Shown here piece after piece: positions 17,233-27,233 of a stretch of DNA of 64,000 nucleotides. This stretch comes from Chitinasiproducens palmae (GTDB lineage Bacteria; Pseudomonadota; Gammaproteobacteria; Burkholderiales; Burkholderiaceae). The position numbers and the translations under genes were made by a program. Location of the stretch: NCBI RefSeq assembly GCF_900095735.1, contig NZ_FNLO01000001.1, positions 754,106 through 818,105 on the forward strand, in the 5' to 3' direction. Position 1 is the first letter of the stretch. The number at the start of each line of letters is the position of its first letter. The notes beneath the pieces were generated by a model, which had not been told where the DNA came from, searched no databases, and worked only from the letters and a program-made list of their open reading frames with translations.

Positions 17233-18104
17233 AGTTTCGACTCGAATAGACGATTGAGCCCGACCAGCCGCTCGTACAGCGCAAAGAGCACCAGCGTGCT
17301 GCCGAGCAGAAGCGCGGCAAGCGCTGACGCGAAGTTCCAGTCGAAGTAGGTCTCGACCTGCGCTTCGATCACCATCGAAATCAGGCTGTCCTGCTGGCTG
17401 CCCATCAGTGCCGGCGTGATGAAGTAACCGAGTGCGAGGATGAATACCAGCAAGGACCCCGACGCCAGCCCCGGGCGCGAGAGCGGGAAGAACACGCGCC
17501 AGAACGCACGCAAGCGGCTCGCACCGAGACTTTCAGCCGCGCGCAACAGGCTGGTATCGATCGACCGCATCACGCTGTAGAGCGCCAGCACCATGTACGG
17601 CAGCAGCATGTAGGTCATGCCGATCAGCACGCCGACGCGGTTGTACAGCAGCGTCAACGGCCGGTCGATCACGCCGAGTGCGAGCAGCCCCTCGTTGATC
17701 AGGCCATGCGAGCCGAGCAACACCATCCACGCATAGGTGCGCACCAGCACGCTGGTGAAGTAAGGCACGACCACCAGAATCATCAGCAGCGCCGCGGTGC
17801 GGGGGCGGCGGCGCGACAGGAAGTAGGCCAGCGGATAACCGAGCACCAGCGTCGCGACCGTCACCATCGCGGCGATCTCGAAAGTGGTCCAGAGAACTTG
17901 CAGATAGGCCGGATCGTCGATGACGCGCTGAAAAAAGCGCGTCGTGAACGCGCCATCCGCGTACACGCTGCGCGACAGCATCGCGCCCAACGGATAAAGA
18001 AAGAAAACGGCGAGGAAGCCGAGCAAAGGCAGCAGCAGCCAGAGCGCGGTCCGTCGCCGCGGCTCGCGGCGACGTCTAGCGCCCGAAACGACGACGGTGC
18101 TCAC
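17229..18104 (-). CDS. ABC transporter permease, PotB-like
   Basis: 291-residue PotB/YdcU-type permease with six predicted membrane helices and the EAA loop AAESLGASRLRAFWRVFFP. I place the start at the GTG at 18104: it overlaps the ATPase stop as GTGA and has GAAGGAG about eight bases upstream. The frame stays open to an ATG at 18134 inside the ATPase gene, which is less likely. It pairs with the PotC-like permease that follows directly. Confidence 0.87.
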   Translation of the reverse strand: MSTVVVSGARRRREPRRRTALWLLLPLLGFLAVFFLYPLGAMLSRSVYADGAFTTRFFQRVIDDPAYLQVLWTTFEIAAMVTVATLVLGYPLAYFLSRRRPRTAALLMILVVVPYFTSVLVRTYAWMVLLGSHGLINEGLLALGVIDRPLTLLYNRVGVLIGMTYMLLPYMVLALYSVMRSIDTSLLRAAESLGASRLRAFWRVFFPLSRPGLASGSLLVFILALGYFITPALMGSQQDSLISMVIEAQVETYFDWNFASALAALLLGSTLVLFALYERLVGLNRLFESKL

Positions 18105-19222
18105 GACGCCGCTCCTTCGCACGGCATCAGCCATGCGCAATCGGCGCTGAGACGCAGCGTGACGAGATCGCCGGACTGCGGCCTGCCGGGTTCGCCCGTA
18201 TTCGGAATCTGCGCGATCAACGTCTGCCCATCCGGCAGGCGCACGCGGTATTTCACCGTGTGCCCGAGATAGACGAGATCCAGGACGGTCCCGTCGAGCA
18301 CCGTCGCGTCGATTGCCGTCGTCTGACCCTTGCGTTCCAGCCGCAGCCGCTCCGGACGCAATAGCGCGCTCGCCCGCGCGCCCGCGGCCAAACCGGCGGC
18401 ACGCGGCGCGACCAATCGGGCACCGCTGTCGAGTCGCACCACCGCGCGCGCATCGTCGATCGACTCGACCGAGCCGTCCAGCAAATTCGACTGGCCGATG
18501 AATTCCGCCACCCAGCGGTTGACCGGCCGTTCGTAGAGCGTCGCCGGCGTACCAATCTGGGCGATCGCGCCATCGTGCATGACGGCGACGCGGTCCGACA
18601 GGGTCAGCGCCTCCTCCTGATCATGCGTGACCATCACCATCGTGGTGCCAAGAGAAGCGTGCAGGCTCTTGATCTCCGTTTGCATGTGCTCGCGGAGATT
18701 CTTGTCGAGCGCGCCGAGCGGTTCGTCGAGCAGCAAGGCGCGCGGCTCGAAGATCAGCGCTCGCGCCAGTGCGACACGCTGTTGCTGGCCACCCGACATC
18801 TCGCGCGGATAGCGCTGCGCCATCTGCGGCAATTGCACCATCTCGAGCAAGGCTTGTACGCGCTCTCTGATCACATGTCGGCCCAGGCCCCGCATCTCCA
18901 GCGGGAACGCGAGGTTCTGCGCGACGCTCAGGTGCGGGAACAGCGAGTAGTTCTGGAAGACCACCCCCAGTTCGCGCTTGGCCGGCGGCAGCGTGGTCAC
19001 GTCCTGATCGCCGATCAGGATCCGCCCCTCGCTGGGCTCGACGAAGCCCGCGAGCATCATCAAGGTGGTCGTCTTCCCCGAACCACTCGCGCCGAGCAGC
19101 GTAACGAATTCGCCGGGTGCGATATCCAAATCGAGCGCGCGGACCGCCGCTGCGTCGCCGTAGAACTTGCTAATACCCTGCAGGCGCAGGGCCGCACCGG
19201 AGAACTGGCGTGTAACCGACAT
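18101..19222 (-). CDS. ABC transporter ATP-binding protein, PotA-like
   Basis: 373-residue ATPase of the polyamine/spermidine importer class. Motifs: Walker A GASGSGKTT, signature SGGQQQRVALARA, Walker B LLLDEPLGALD and the switch His in TMVMVTHDQEEA. The C-terminal ~110 residues form a TOBE_2 domain, as in PotA. The ATG at 19222 is eight bases after the binding-protein stop codon; a much longer upstream open frame overlaps that gene and is not used. Confidence 0.9.
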   Translation of the reverse strand: MSVTRQFSGAALRLQGISKFYGDAAAVRALDLDIAPGEFVTLLGASGSGKTTTLMMLAGFVEPSEGRILIGDQDVTTLPPAKRELGVVFQNYSLFPHLSVAQNLAFPLEMRGLGRHVIRERVQALLEMVQLPQMAQRYPREMSGGQQQRVALARALIFEPRALLLDEPLGALDKNLREHMQTEIKSLHASLGTTMVMVTHDQEEALTLSDRVAVMHDGAIAQIGTPATLYERPVNRWVAEFIGQSNLLDGSVESIDDARAVVRLDSGARLVAPRAAGLAAGARASALLRPERLRLERKGQTTAIDATVLDGTVLDLVYLGHTVKYRVRLPDGQTLIAQIPNTGEPGRPQSGDLVTLRLSADCAWLMPCEGAAS

Positions 19223-19230
19223 ATCGAGAC

Positions 19231-20358
19231 TCACGAACGCTGCAAGACCCACGACTGCCATTGCTGGCCGACGGAGGAAAGATTCTCGGACCACCATTCC
19301 GGATCCTGCTGGAACGACTGGGCGAAGTGCTCCTTCGAACTCGGCAGCTTCGCGAGTTCCTCCGGCTTCAACAATTTCAGCGCCTGGCGGTTGGTCGGAC
19401 CGTAAGCGATGTGCCGCACCACTTCGGCCTGCACCTTCGGCTGCAGCGCAAAGTCGATGAACTTCTGCGCGTTGGCGGCGTTTGGCGAATCCTTGATGAT
19501 GCTCAGCGCCTGCGTTTGCCGCTTCGCCTGATTCCATTCGATTGCGAGCGGCGCGCCCTTGTCGATCAGGTCTTGCGCGCGGCCGTTCCACAACCCGCCG
19601 AGCACGGCATCGCGACGCTCCATCAACTGGGCCGACGCGGCGCCCGTGTTCCACCACATCACGATTTCCGGCTTGATCTTCGCCAGCACACGCAACGCGC
19701 GCGGCACGTCCAGCGGGTAGAGCTTGTCCATCGGCACGCCATCGGCTAGGAGTGCGAATTCCAATTCGGCAGAACCGGATTGTTGGTCGGCAAGCGTGCG
19801 TTTGCCCGGAAAGCGCTTTGCGTCCCAGAATTCGCTCCACGTCTTCGGATGGTTGCCGCCCTTGAACACGTCGGTGTTGTAGACCATCACCGTCGAGAAG
19901 ATCAGGTTGCCGACCATGTTCGGCTTGCGCACCACTGCCTGGATATCGTCGGGGTTTGTATATTTCATGCCGGCATAATCGATCGGCGCGAGCGCGCCGA
20001 CCTTGTCCAGCGCCACCTGCGCGATGTCCGTCAGGTCGACGACGTCCAGGCTGACGCGCTTGGCCTGCACCATGGCCCTGATCTGCGCGGCGGTCGCCGG
20101 CTGCACCACCACCTCGATACCCGTCGCCGCGGTGAACGGCTTGTAGATCGCCGCCGTCATCGCGTCCTGGTACGCCCCGCCGAGACCGCGCACGACCACC
20201 CGGCCGTTGCCGCGTTGGGCCAGCACTGCCGGCGCGGAGAGCGACAGCGTGCCGGCCGCGGCCAGCCCCACGCCCGTCTTCAGAAACGCGCGGCGCTGGA
20301 CGTTGCCGGGCAGTTCAACGGCGCTTGCGCCGGCCGACTTGGACTTCCGATCCTTCAT
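19231..20358 (-). CDS. Extracellular solute-binding protein, PotD-like, Tat-type signal
   Basis: 375-residue periplasmic binding protein of the spermidine/putrescine/iron-type family. The N-terminal signal carries a twin-arginine motif, QRRAFLKTG (residues 21-29), followed by a hydrophobic stretch ending near APAVLA, so export by Tat is likely. The mature part has the PotD-like order of features (VVRGLGGAYQDAM early, then KTWSEFWDAKRFPGKR). The ATG at 20358 has AAGGAG seven bases upstream and lies inside the RpiR gene, so the two genes overlap by 44 bp. It delivers the unknown substrate to the PotABC-like complex. Confidence 0.88.
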   Translation of the reverse strand: MKDRKSKSAGASAVELPGNVQRRAFLKTGVGLAAAGTLSLSAPAVLAQRGNGRVVVRGLGGAYQDAMTAAIYKPFTAATGIEVVVQPATAAQIRAMVQAKRVSLDVVDLTDIAQVALDKVGALAPIDYAGMKYTNPDDIQAVVRKPNMVGNLIFSTVMVYNTDVFKGGNHPKTWSEFWDAKRFPGKRTLADQQSGSAELEFALLADGVPMDKLYPLDVPRALRVLAKIKPEIVMWWNTGAASAQLMERRDAVLGGLWNGRAQDLIDKGAPLAIEWNQAKRQTQALSIIKDSPNAANAQKFIDFALQPKVQAEVVRHIAYGPTNRQALKLLKPEELAKLPSSKEHFAQSFQQDPEWWSENLSSVGQQWQSWVLQRS

Positions 20359-21304
20359 TGGAGTGCTCCTTGGTTGATTGCGAGGCGAATGCTTGCGCTG
20401 CGGATTCCTGAGCCTTCAGATGGTCGACCAACGAGCGGTCGTCCGGAGAGTTGCCGTCACTGTTCCAATGACCGAGCTCGCGCCACACTTCGTCGGAGCG
20501 GCGCAGCCATTCGGTCACTGCCGGCCCGTTCCTGTGCAGTGCAATCTCGACGAGCCAGTTCACCAGCGCGAGCGTGCCGGCCTGGGACCACCAGGCGATT
20601 GCCGCACCGCTGCGTCCGACAACGAAGGTGTGCTGCGCGAGTTCGGCCAGCGGGGACGACGGCTTGTCCGTGATCGCGATCACGTGCGCGCCGAAGCGCC
20701 CGCCGATGCGCATCACGTCGAGCGTATAAGGCAGGTAGCGGGCATAGCCGATGCCGATCAGCACGTCGCCCTTCCCGACGTGGCGCAGCCGGTCGGCGAG
20801 ATCGCCGTTGCCGACGTTGAGCACGTCGGCATTGCCGAAGGCCTGGTTCAACTGCATCGACAGCATCAACGCGAGCGGGTACGTCGTGCCATGACCAACG
20901 ATCCAAATGCGGCGCGCGCGGCTCATCAGGTCGACGACGGTTTCGGCCAGCGCGGTCGAATTCAACTGCTCGGTCGCCTCGATCAACGCGGCGTCGTTGG
21001 CAAAGACCGCGCGCCGCAGGTCTTCGCCACTGGATGTCGGATGGCCGATCGACCGCATGCCGACCGAACCCACCCGCTCCAGCAGCCCGTCGCGCAACGC
21101 CATGCGCATCGCGGGGAAGCCGTCATAACCGAGGGCGCGCGCAAAGCGCACCACCGCGGCGTCGCTGACACCCGCGGCGTCGCCGACCTGTTTTGCCGTC
21201 GCGAACGCGATTTGCTCGCTGTGGTCGAGAATGTGGCGCGCCAACTGCTTTTGCGACGGCGTCAACTGCGCCGACGCCGCCTTGACTGCGTCTACGAAGA
21301 GCAC
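20315..21304 (-). CDS. MurR/RpiR-family transcriptional regulator
   Basis: 329-residue regulator. The N-terminal RpiR helix-turn-helix (~1-75, with VGDAAGVSDAAVVRFARALG) precedes a SIS phosphosugar-binding fold (~120-250, with RRIWIVGHGTTYPLA). The start is a GTG at 21304. It is the first gene of the leftward operon and its 3' end overlaps the binding-protein gene by 44 bp. Two 16-bp palindromes straddle its own promoter, so it probably controls the whole operon including itself. The SIS effector is unknown; with no sugar enzyme in the operon, a non-sugar ligand is possible. Confidence 0.88.
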   Translation of the reverse strand: MLFVDAVKAASAQLTPSQKQLARHILDHSEQIAFATAKQVGDAAGVSDAAVVRFARALGYDGFPAMRMALRDGLLERVGSVGMRSIGHPTSSGEDLRRAVFANDAALIEATEQLNSTALAETVVDLMSRARRIWIVGHGTTYPLALMLSMQLNQAFGNADVLNVGNGDLADRLRHVGKGDVLIGIGYARYLPYTLDVMRIGGRFGAHVIAITDKPSSPLAELAQHTFVVGRSGAAIAWWSQAGTLALVNWLVEIALHRNGPAVTEWLRRSDEVWRELGHWNSDGNSPDDRSLVDHLKAQESAAQAFASQSTKEHSNEGSEVQVGRRKRR

Positions 21305-21322
21305 GAAGGTAGGTTCCGGTGT

Positions 21323-21379
21323 TGTAGCGTTCGCTACAGAATTTCAATGCACTGTAACGTTTGCGACAGACGCCGTCAA
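21323..21379 (-). promoter_or_regulatory. Promoter with two palindromic operators of the RpiR operon
   Basis: On the minus strand TTGACG (21379-21374), a 17-base spacer and TACAGT (21356-21351) form a good promoter. A perfect palindrome, TGTAGCGTTCGCTACA (21323-21338), lies just downstream of the expected start. A related site, TGTAACGTTTGCGACA (21353-21368), lies across the spacer and -10 box. Their centres are 30 bp apart, about three helical turns, which suits a dimer of dimers on one DNA face. Confidence 0.75.
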
Positions 21380-21496
21380 TCGGGAAAAAATAATCGCGCG
21401 CAGGCGGAGTTCTTCGGCCGGCAGCAGCCGCACGCGAAGCGTGTGATTGCCGGCCGCTCCGCCCGCAGCGACGGTGCGGAGCGGTCGCGGCCCGGC

Positions 21497-22528
21497 CTAT
21501 CGCGCAAGCAATCCCTCGTAGACCGCGACATAGTCCGCGGCCATCCGCGTGGCATCAAAGCGCCGCTCGAATACCGCGCGGCACCGCCGCCGGTCAAGAC
21601 TAGCAACGCGCGCCACCGCGTCGACCGCCGCATCGACATCCTCCACGATGAAGCCGGTCTCGCCTTCGTCAAGCACTTCCGGCACCGCGCCCCGGCGCCA
21701 GGCAACCACCGGCGTGCCGCTCGCCATCGCTTCAATCATGACCATGCCGAACGGCTCTGGCCAATCGACCGGGAACAGCAGCGCGCGCGCGTTGCCAATC
21801 AGCGCTGCGCGTTGCGCGCCGCCGACCTCGCCAAGGTATTCGACGATGTCGGCATTGGCCCGCAGCATCGGCTCGACCTCGTTGCGGAAGTACTCGACTT
21901 CTCCCGGATGAACCTTTGCCGCCATCTTCAGCGGCAAGCCGGCGCGCCGGGCGATTTCGATCGCGCGATCCGGGCGTTTCTCACCCATCATCCGCCCAAG
22001 AAAAAGTAGATAGTCGCCACGCCCGGCATGAAATTGCAGCGCGTCCAGCGGCATGCCGTGATGCACCGTGGCGCGCCAGTTCGCGTGCGGCAGCGGCCGC
22101 CGTTGATTGTCGGAGATCGATACCAGCGGCGCGTCGGGAAACGCCTCGAACAAGGGGCCGTGGTCCGCGGCCAGCAACTGGCCGTGCATCGTCGTCAGGT
22201 GGGCGAACGGCAGGCGGCGCGCCAGCGGAAAATGGAATGGGTCGCCGTGGAAATGGACGACATCGAAGTCTGCGGCGCGCGCGGCGACCGCTTCCAACTG
22301 CCGGACATGATGGGTCAGCGTGTCCCAGACGTCGACGTCGCGCCACAGGCCCCGCGGGCAGATCGGCACCAGCTCCGCGGCGGTGGTGGAATCGCCGGTC
22401 GCGAACAGCGTCACTCGATGGCCCGCATGCGTCAATGCTTCGGTCAGGAACGACACGACGCGCTCTGTCGCGCCGTAGGCACGCGGCGGAACGCTTTCGT
22501 AGAGAGGGGCAACCTGGGCGATACGCAT
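21497..22528 (-). CDS. Glycosyltransferase family 4 protein
   Basis: 343-residue GT4-type (GT-B fold) glycosyltransferase. The donor-binding EX7E motif is in EPFGMVMIEAMASGTPVV, and the N-terminal half has the GT4 glycine turn (YGATERVVSFLTEALTHAGH). The ATG at 22528 is preceded by AGGAG at eight bases. No other envelope polysaccharide gene is near, so it may act alone on a sugar acceptor such as trehalose or a glycolipid; the substrate is unknown. It is transcribed on its own, divergently from the lipoprotein gene. Confidence 0.85.
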   Translation of the reverse strand: MRIAQVAPLYESVPPRAYGATERVVSFLTEALTHAGHRVTLFATGDSTTAAELVPICPRGLWRDVDVWDTLTHHVRQLEAVAARAADFDVVHFHGDPFHFPLARRLPFAHLTTMHGQLLAADHGPLFEAFPDAPLVSISDNQRRPLPHANWRATVHHGMPLDALQFHAGRGDYLLFLGRMMGEKRPDRAIEIARRAGLPLKMAAKVHPGEVEYFRNEVEPMLRANADIVEYLGEVGGAQRAALIGNARALLFPVDWPEPFGMVMIEAMASGTPVVAWRRGAVPEVLDEGETGFIVEDVDAAVDAVARVASLDRRRCRAVFERRFDATRMAADYVAVYEGLLAR

Positions 22529-22845
22529 GCACGCTACTCCTGACAATGTTCAACGTTGGGAAGCCAACAGCAGCCGAGCAGGCCGCTTAGGCAGGCAAAG
22601 CCACGCAAGACGAGATGCGCCGGCGTCGCATGCGGTGTCCGTCCGATCCCCCGCAAAACAGCTCGGGATCGCGCGATGCTTGTAAGCGTCTGCTACGTTG
22701 CGGCCGCGGTGCGGGCTCGGGTGCTGCAGCAACCGTACCCGTTGAAATCGTTTGTCACATTCCAGACTGCCGGTAACACCCGGTGTGACAAAGACGCGCA
22801 TGCTGAAAATATCGCGGATCCCCGCGATATCGCTGGAGAACCGAG
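22529..22845. other. Intergenic with a 9-bp-stem hairpin before the lipoprotein RBS
   Basis: Divergent spacer. ATATCGCGG (22809-22817) and CCGCGATAT (22822-22830) form a hairpin with a 4-base loop, ending about five bases before the GGAG of the lipoprotein gene. The 12-mer TGAAAATATCGC (22804-22815) recurs at 23307-23318 before the next gene. No gene is seen here. Confidence 0.5.
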
Positions 22846-23259
22846 ATGCCGGGTTGCCCGAAAGCCAGATATAGACCCAGTGCCGCCCGGCAAGGGCACC
22901 GGTTGTCGATTCGCGCGCTCGCGATCGCGGCGACCGTCGGAGCGAGCCTGATGCTGGGCGGATGCGTGGTGGTGCCCGATGGCCCGCCGCCGGCAGTGTG
23001 GGCGCCGGCGCCCTATTACGGCTATGGCGGGCCGGTGTACGTGGGGCCGCCACCGCGCTTCGGACCCGGCTGGGGGCCCGGCCCGCGCTGGGGCCCGGGG
23101 CCGGGCTGGGGCGGCCCGCGGCCAGGGCCAGGGTGGAATGGGCCGCGGCCGGGCGGCCCCGGTCCCGGCGGTCCCGGCCCAGGATGGCGCGGGCCAGGTC
23201 CCGGCCGCAATGCGGGCGGGCGGGGTCCGGGACCCGGATGGGGCGGAGGCGGACACTAA
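22846..23259 (+). CDS. Gly/Pro-rich putative lipoprotein
   Basis: 137-residue exported protein. A long basic n-region and a hydrophobic core (LAIAATVGASLM) lead to the lipobox LGGC at about residues 37-40. The mature part is a low-complexity tail of GPGPGW/GPRPG-like repeats and ends in GGGGH. Similar short YXWXGG/GPGPGW lipoproteins are common and uncharacterised in Burkholderiales. The ATG at 22846 has GGAG seven bases upstream. The reading frame is favoured over its shadows by the signal peptide and lipobox, but the composition makes the extent less certain. Confidence 0.65.
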   Translation: MPGCPKARYRPSAARQGHRLSIRALAIAATVGASLMLGGCVVVPDGPPPAVWAPAPYYGYGGPVYVGPPPRFGPGWGPGPRWGPGPGWGGPRPGPGWNGPRPGGPGPGGPGPGWRGPGPGRNAGGRGPGPGWGGGGH

Positions 23260-23318
23260 CCCCAGCACTTACCGGCATCTCGGCATCGCGGCATCGCGCT
23301 CGCCCGTGAAAATATCGC

Positions 23319-23341
23319 TATACTACTGTTTATCCATACAG
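23319..23341 (+). promoter_or_regulatory. LexA box with overlapping -10 upstream of the radical SAM gene
   Basis: CTGT-N8-ACAG at 23326-23341 is a full LexA box 15 bases before the radical SAM start codon. TATACT (23319-23324), a probable -10 box, runs into it just as at 10044-10049. The position would let LexA block transcription of the radical SAM-UdgX pair until DNA damage. Confidence 0.75.
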
Positions 23342-23356
23342 TTACGGGCGGTGGCG

Positions 23357-24670
<1,314 letters not shown>

Positions 24671-24715
24671 CGGCTGGCGGGTCGCGTCGCAAGCGTTCCG
24701 CTCAAGGAGACGACG

Positions 24716-26368
24716 ATGCAAACGGTAACGATAGATGACGATTTCGGCAGTTGGCGGACGGCGGCGCGCCGTGCTCTGATCGCGCAACTCGCGCCCGATC
24801 AGATCGAGTGGCGCACTACCGATAGTGGGCCTGCTGCTGACGCAAGGCAGCCGCGCGCAGGCTTCCTGTTCGACGACCCGCTGCCAGAGACGACAGCACC
24901 GTGCCTCGCCGCGTCCGAAACGGTCCGCACCGGCAGCACTGCGGTGTCGCGTATGCCCGCCCTGGTCGAGGCAGGCGACGCGGTGGACGCCGTGGGCGTC
25001 GCGCCGGCCGATGAAACGAATGCATCCGACGCGACCGCAGGGTTTGCCGTGCCCCGCGACGTGCTCAAGCGGATTCGCACCGCCGCACGTGCGTCCGACC
25101 CGCAGCGCTGGTCTTTTCTCTATCGCGTCGTGTGGCGTTATGCCCACGGCGACCATGCCGCCGTGCTGCCAGGCGATATCGACGGCGAGCGTTTGACGCG
25201 GATGGCCCGACAGGTCACACGTGAATTCCATCATTGGCGCGCATTCCTCCGCTTTAGCGAAACGTCGGACGCCGACGACGCTGCGGCGTCGGCATCGACC
25301 GACGCCGCCGAAGCGGCGTTGCCCGTGGCCGCTAGCGGGGCAACCGACCCGGCCGCAGCGCCCGCGTTGGTCGCTTGGTGCGAACCCGAGCACGACATTC
25401 TCGAGCCGCTGGCGCGTTATTTCGAGAAGCGGCTTGGCCGCGCCCGGTGGATGATCGCGACGCCGGACGGGGTGGCCCGCCACGACCGCGATGGCTTGGA
25501 CATCGATCGCTCCGCGCCGCAGAAACGGCCTGCGTCCCAGGACGAAGTCGAACAACTGTGGCGCACCTATTTCCGAAGCATATTCAACCCGGCCCGCGTC
25601 AACCCCGCGCTGACCCGCCAGCATCTGCCGCTGCGGTATTGGAAGCATCTGCCCGAGGGAGACTTGATTCCGAGGCTGGCCGCCGAGGCGACTACCGGAC
25701 AGCGCCGTCACGCACAGGCGCCCACGCTGCGCGGCAATACCGGCAAGCAGGTCGCCGTCAGCGCGCACGACGCGCAGCCGCAGCGCGACGCCGCAACGTC
25801 GCTCGACACCTGCCGGCGATGCCCGCTGTGGGAGCATGCAACGCAAGCCGTCGGCGGCGTCGGACCGGCCAACGCGACGTTGATGCTGGTTGGCGAACAA
25901 CCGGGCGATCAGGAGGACCTGAGCGGCAAACCTTTCGTCGGCCCGGCCGGCCAACTTCTCGACCGCGCGATGGCCAGCGCCGACGTGCCGCGCGAGCGCG
26001 TCTACGTCACCAACGCGGTGAAGCACTTCAAATGGGAGCCACGTGGCAAGCGGCGGCTGCACAAGACGCCGGCGCAACGCGAAATCGACGCCTGCCATGT
26101 GTGGCTCGAACAGGAAATCGCGGCTCACCGGCCACGCGTCGTCGTAGCGCTCGGCGCGACGGCATTGAAGTCCCTCAGCGCTGCAAAGGCGAAGCTGTCC
26201 AGCGTGCTGAACCAACCGTATGAACAAGATGGCATGTGGATCGTTCCGACTTACCATCCGTCCTACGCGCTGCGCGTACCGGATGCCGAGGCGCGCGCGG
26301 CCGCCGAACGCACGATCGTCGAGGCGCTGGCACGCGCCCGCGAATTGCTCGAAGCGCACGGTACGTGA
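24716..26368 (+). CDS. DUF4130-UdgX fusion: uracil-DNA cross-linking protein
   Basis: 550-residue protein. The N-terminal ~310 residues match the DUF4130 (SAM-associated) domain and residues ~360-550 match UdgX, a family 4-like uracil-DNA glycosylase that stays covalently bound to the abasic site through a histidine. Visible motifs are GEQPGDQED (393-401), the UdgX-specific loop KRRLH (445-449, reactive H449) and the HPSYALR motif (514-520). Cysteines C366, C369 and C460 can serve the iron-sulfur cluster; I cannot assign the fourth ligand. An Ala/Asp-rich linker lies at ~185-215. AAGGAG precedes the ATG. It is co-transcribed with the radical SAM gene under LexA. Confidence 0.92.
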   Translation: MQTVTIDDDFGSWRTAARRALIAQLAPDQIEWRTTDSGPAADARQPRAGFLFDDPLPETTAPCLAASETVRTGSTAVSRMPALVEAGDAVDAVGVAPADETNASDATAGFAVPRDVLKRIRTAARASDPQRWSFLYRVVWRYAHGDHAAVLPGDIDGERLTRMARQVTREFHHWRAFLRFSETSDADDAAASASTDAAEAALPVAASGATDPAAAPALVAWCEPEHDILEPLARYFEKRLGRARWMIATPDGVARHDRDGLDIDRSAPQKRPASQDEVEQLWRTYFRSIFNPARVNPALTRQHLPLRYWKHLPEGDLIPRLAAEATTGQRRHAQAPTLRGNTGKQVAVSAHDAQPQRDAATSLDTCRRCPLWEHATQAVGGVGPANATLMLVGEQPGDQEDLSGKPFVGPAGQLLDRAMASADVPRERVYVTNAVKHFKWEPRGKRRLHKTPAQREIDACHVWLEQEIAAHRPRVVVALGATALKSLSAAKAKLSSVLNQPYEQDGMWIVPTYHPSYALRVPDAEARAAAERTIVEALARARELLEAHGT

Positions 26369-26960
26369 CGGCGGCCGGGGAACGTAGTCGAATATTGCCG
26401 GGGGACGCTGCGCCGGCGTGGGCACTCGGGCTTAGCGTCCTCGCCGACGCAAGGATCAGCCGCTCCTCGACGGAATCGGCGGACTCCAGCGGCAGACCAG
26501 AGCGGCAGATCGCAGCGGTCCGGCTCAACTCGTGCGTTGTTAGCCGTCCTGCGATGAGTGACTCACTTGGATACAGCGCCGAAGGCCAGCTTGGGAAGTC
26601 CTCATCCTGTCGCAAGCGCTGGCGCGATCCGTTACTAGAACTGTGATGTTACCGACGGTTGGCGGTCTCGCGGCGGTGCTGTGAGACGGCACCACCAAGC
26701 GGTCATGCGATGCCGGTCAACAGACGTCTCAAGCCGCGCAGGACGCCTGACCGCTGGTTGCAGATGCAGAGCGTTTCCCGCGCAGGTGATCAGCGGTGTG
26801 ACACAGCAGATGGAATCATCCGCGCCTATGCTAGCCCTTGCACAGCGATGCGCCGGCGAGACGGGTGCGTCTGATACAACGCGGCTTGTAACGAACAACA
26901 GCCGCAGTACGGCGACGCGCGGTTGGCAGACTCGATCCTCATCTCGTCGCCGAGCGGCCA
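26369..26960. other. Intergenic, no gene recognised
   Basis: 592 bp between UdgX and the convergent antitoxin gene. Short open frames exist on both strands but none has a ribosome site, recognisable domain or typical composition. No terminator with a U-tract was seen. Confidence 0.4.
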
Positions 26961-27233
26961 TTAAGCTGCAATTCGAAATTCGAGATGCAAACCAGCAGCC
27001 GACACCATGTTCACCAACGTGTCGAGGCTGAATAGATCGATTTTGCCGCGCAAGAGATCTGAGATGCGAGGCTGGGTGACGCCGAGTTGCCGCGCCGCTT
27101 GCGCCTGGGTCCAGCCCCGTTCTTTGATGCGCTGTTCAACTGCCATCATCAGTGCTGAACGCAGCTTCATGTTGTCGGCTGCGGTCGTGTCCTCGATGGC
27201 ATCCCATACACTGGTAAAACGTTCGTTGCTCAT
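26961..27233 (-). CDS. HigA-like antitoxin (XRE helix-turn-helix)
   Basis: 90-residue antitoxin with an XRE-type helix-turn-helix in residues ~30-75 (WTQAQAARQLGVTQPRISDLL), the form paired with DUF891/Gp49-like toxins. The start at 27233 overlaps the toxin stop codon (ATGA), so translation is coupled. The order is toxin first, antitoxin second, as in HigBA modules. It should bind the palindrome in the promoter upstream of the toxin gene and neutralise the toxin by direct contact. Confidence 0.88.
   Translation of the reverse strand: MSNERFTSVWDAIEDTTAADNMKLRSALMMAVEQRIKERGWTQAQAARQLGVTQPRISDLLRGKIDLFSLDTLVNMVSAAGLHLEFRIAA

Noticed and set aside
22979..23356. N-terminal extension of the radical SAM protein through the lipoprotein gene and the LexA box.
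   Set aside because: Family N-terminus starts at 23357, and the extension is the out-of-frame reading of a Gly/Pro-rich gene.
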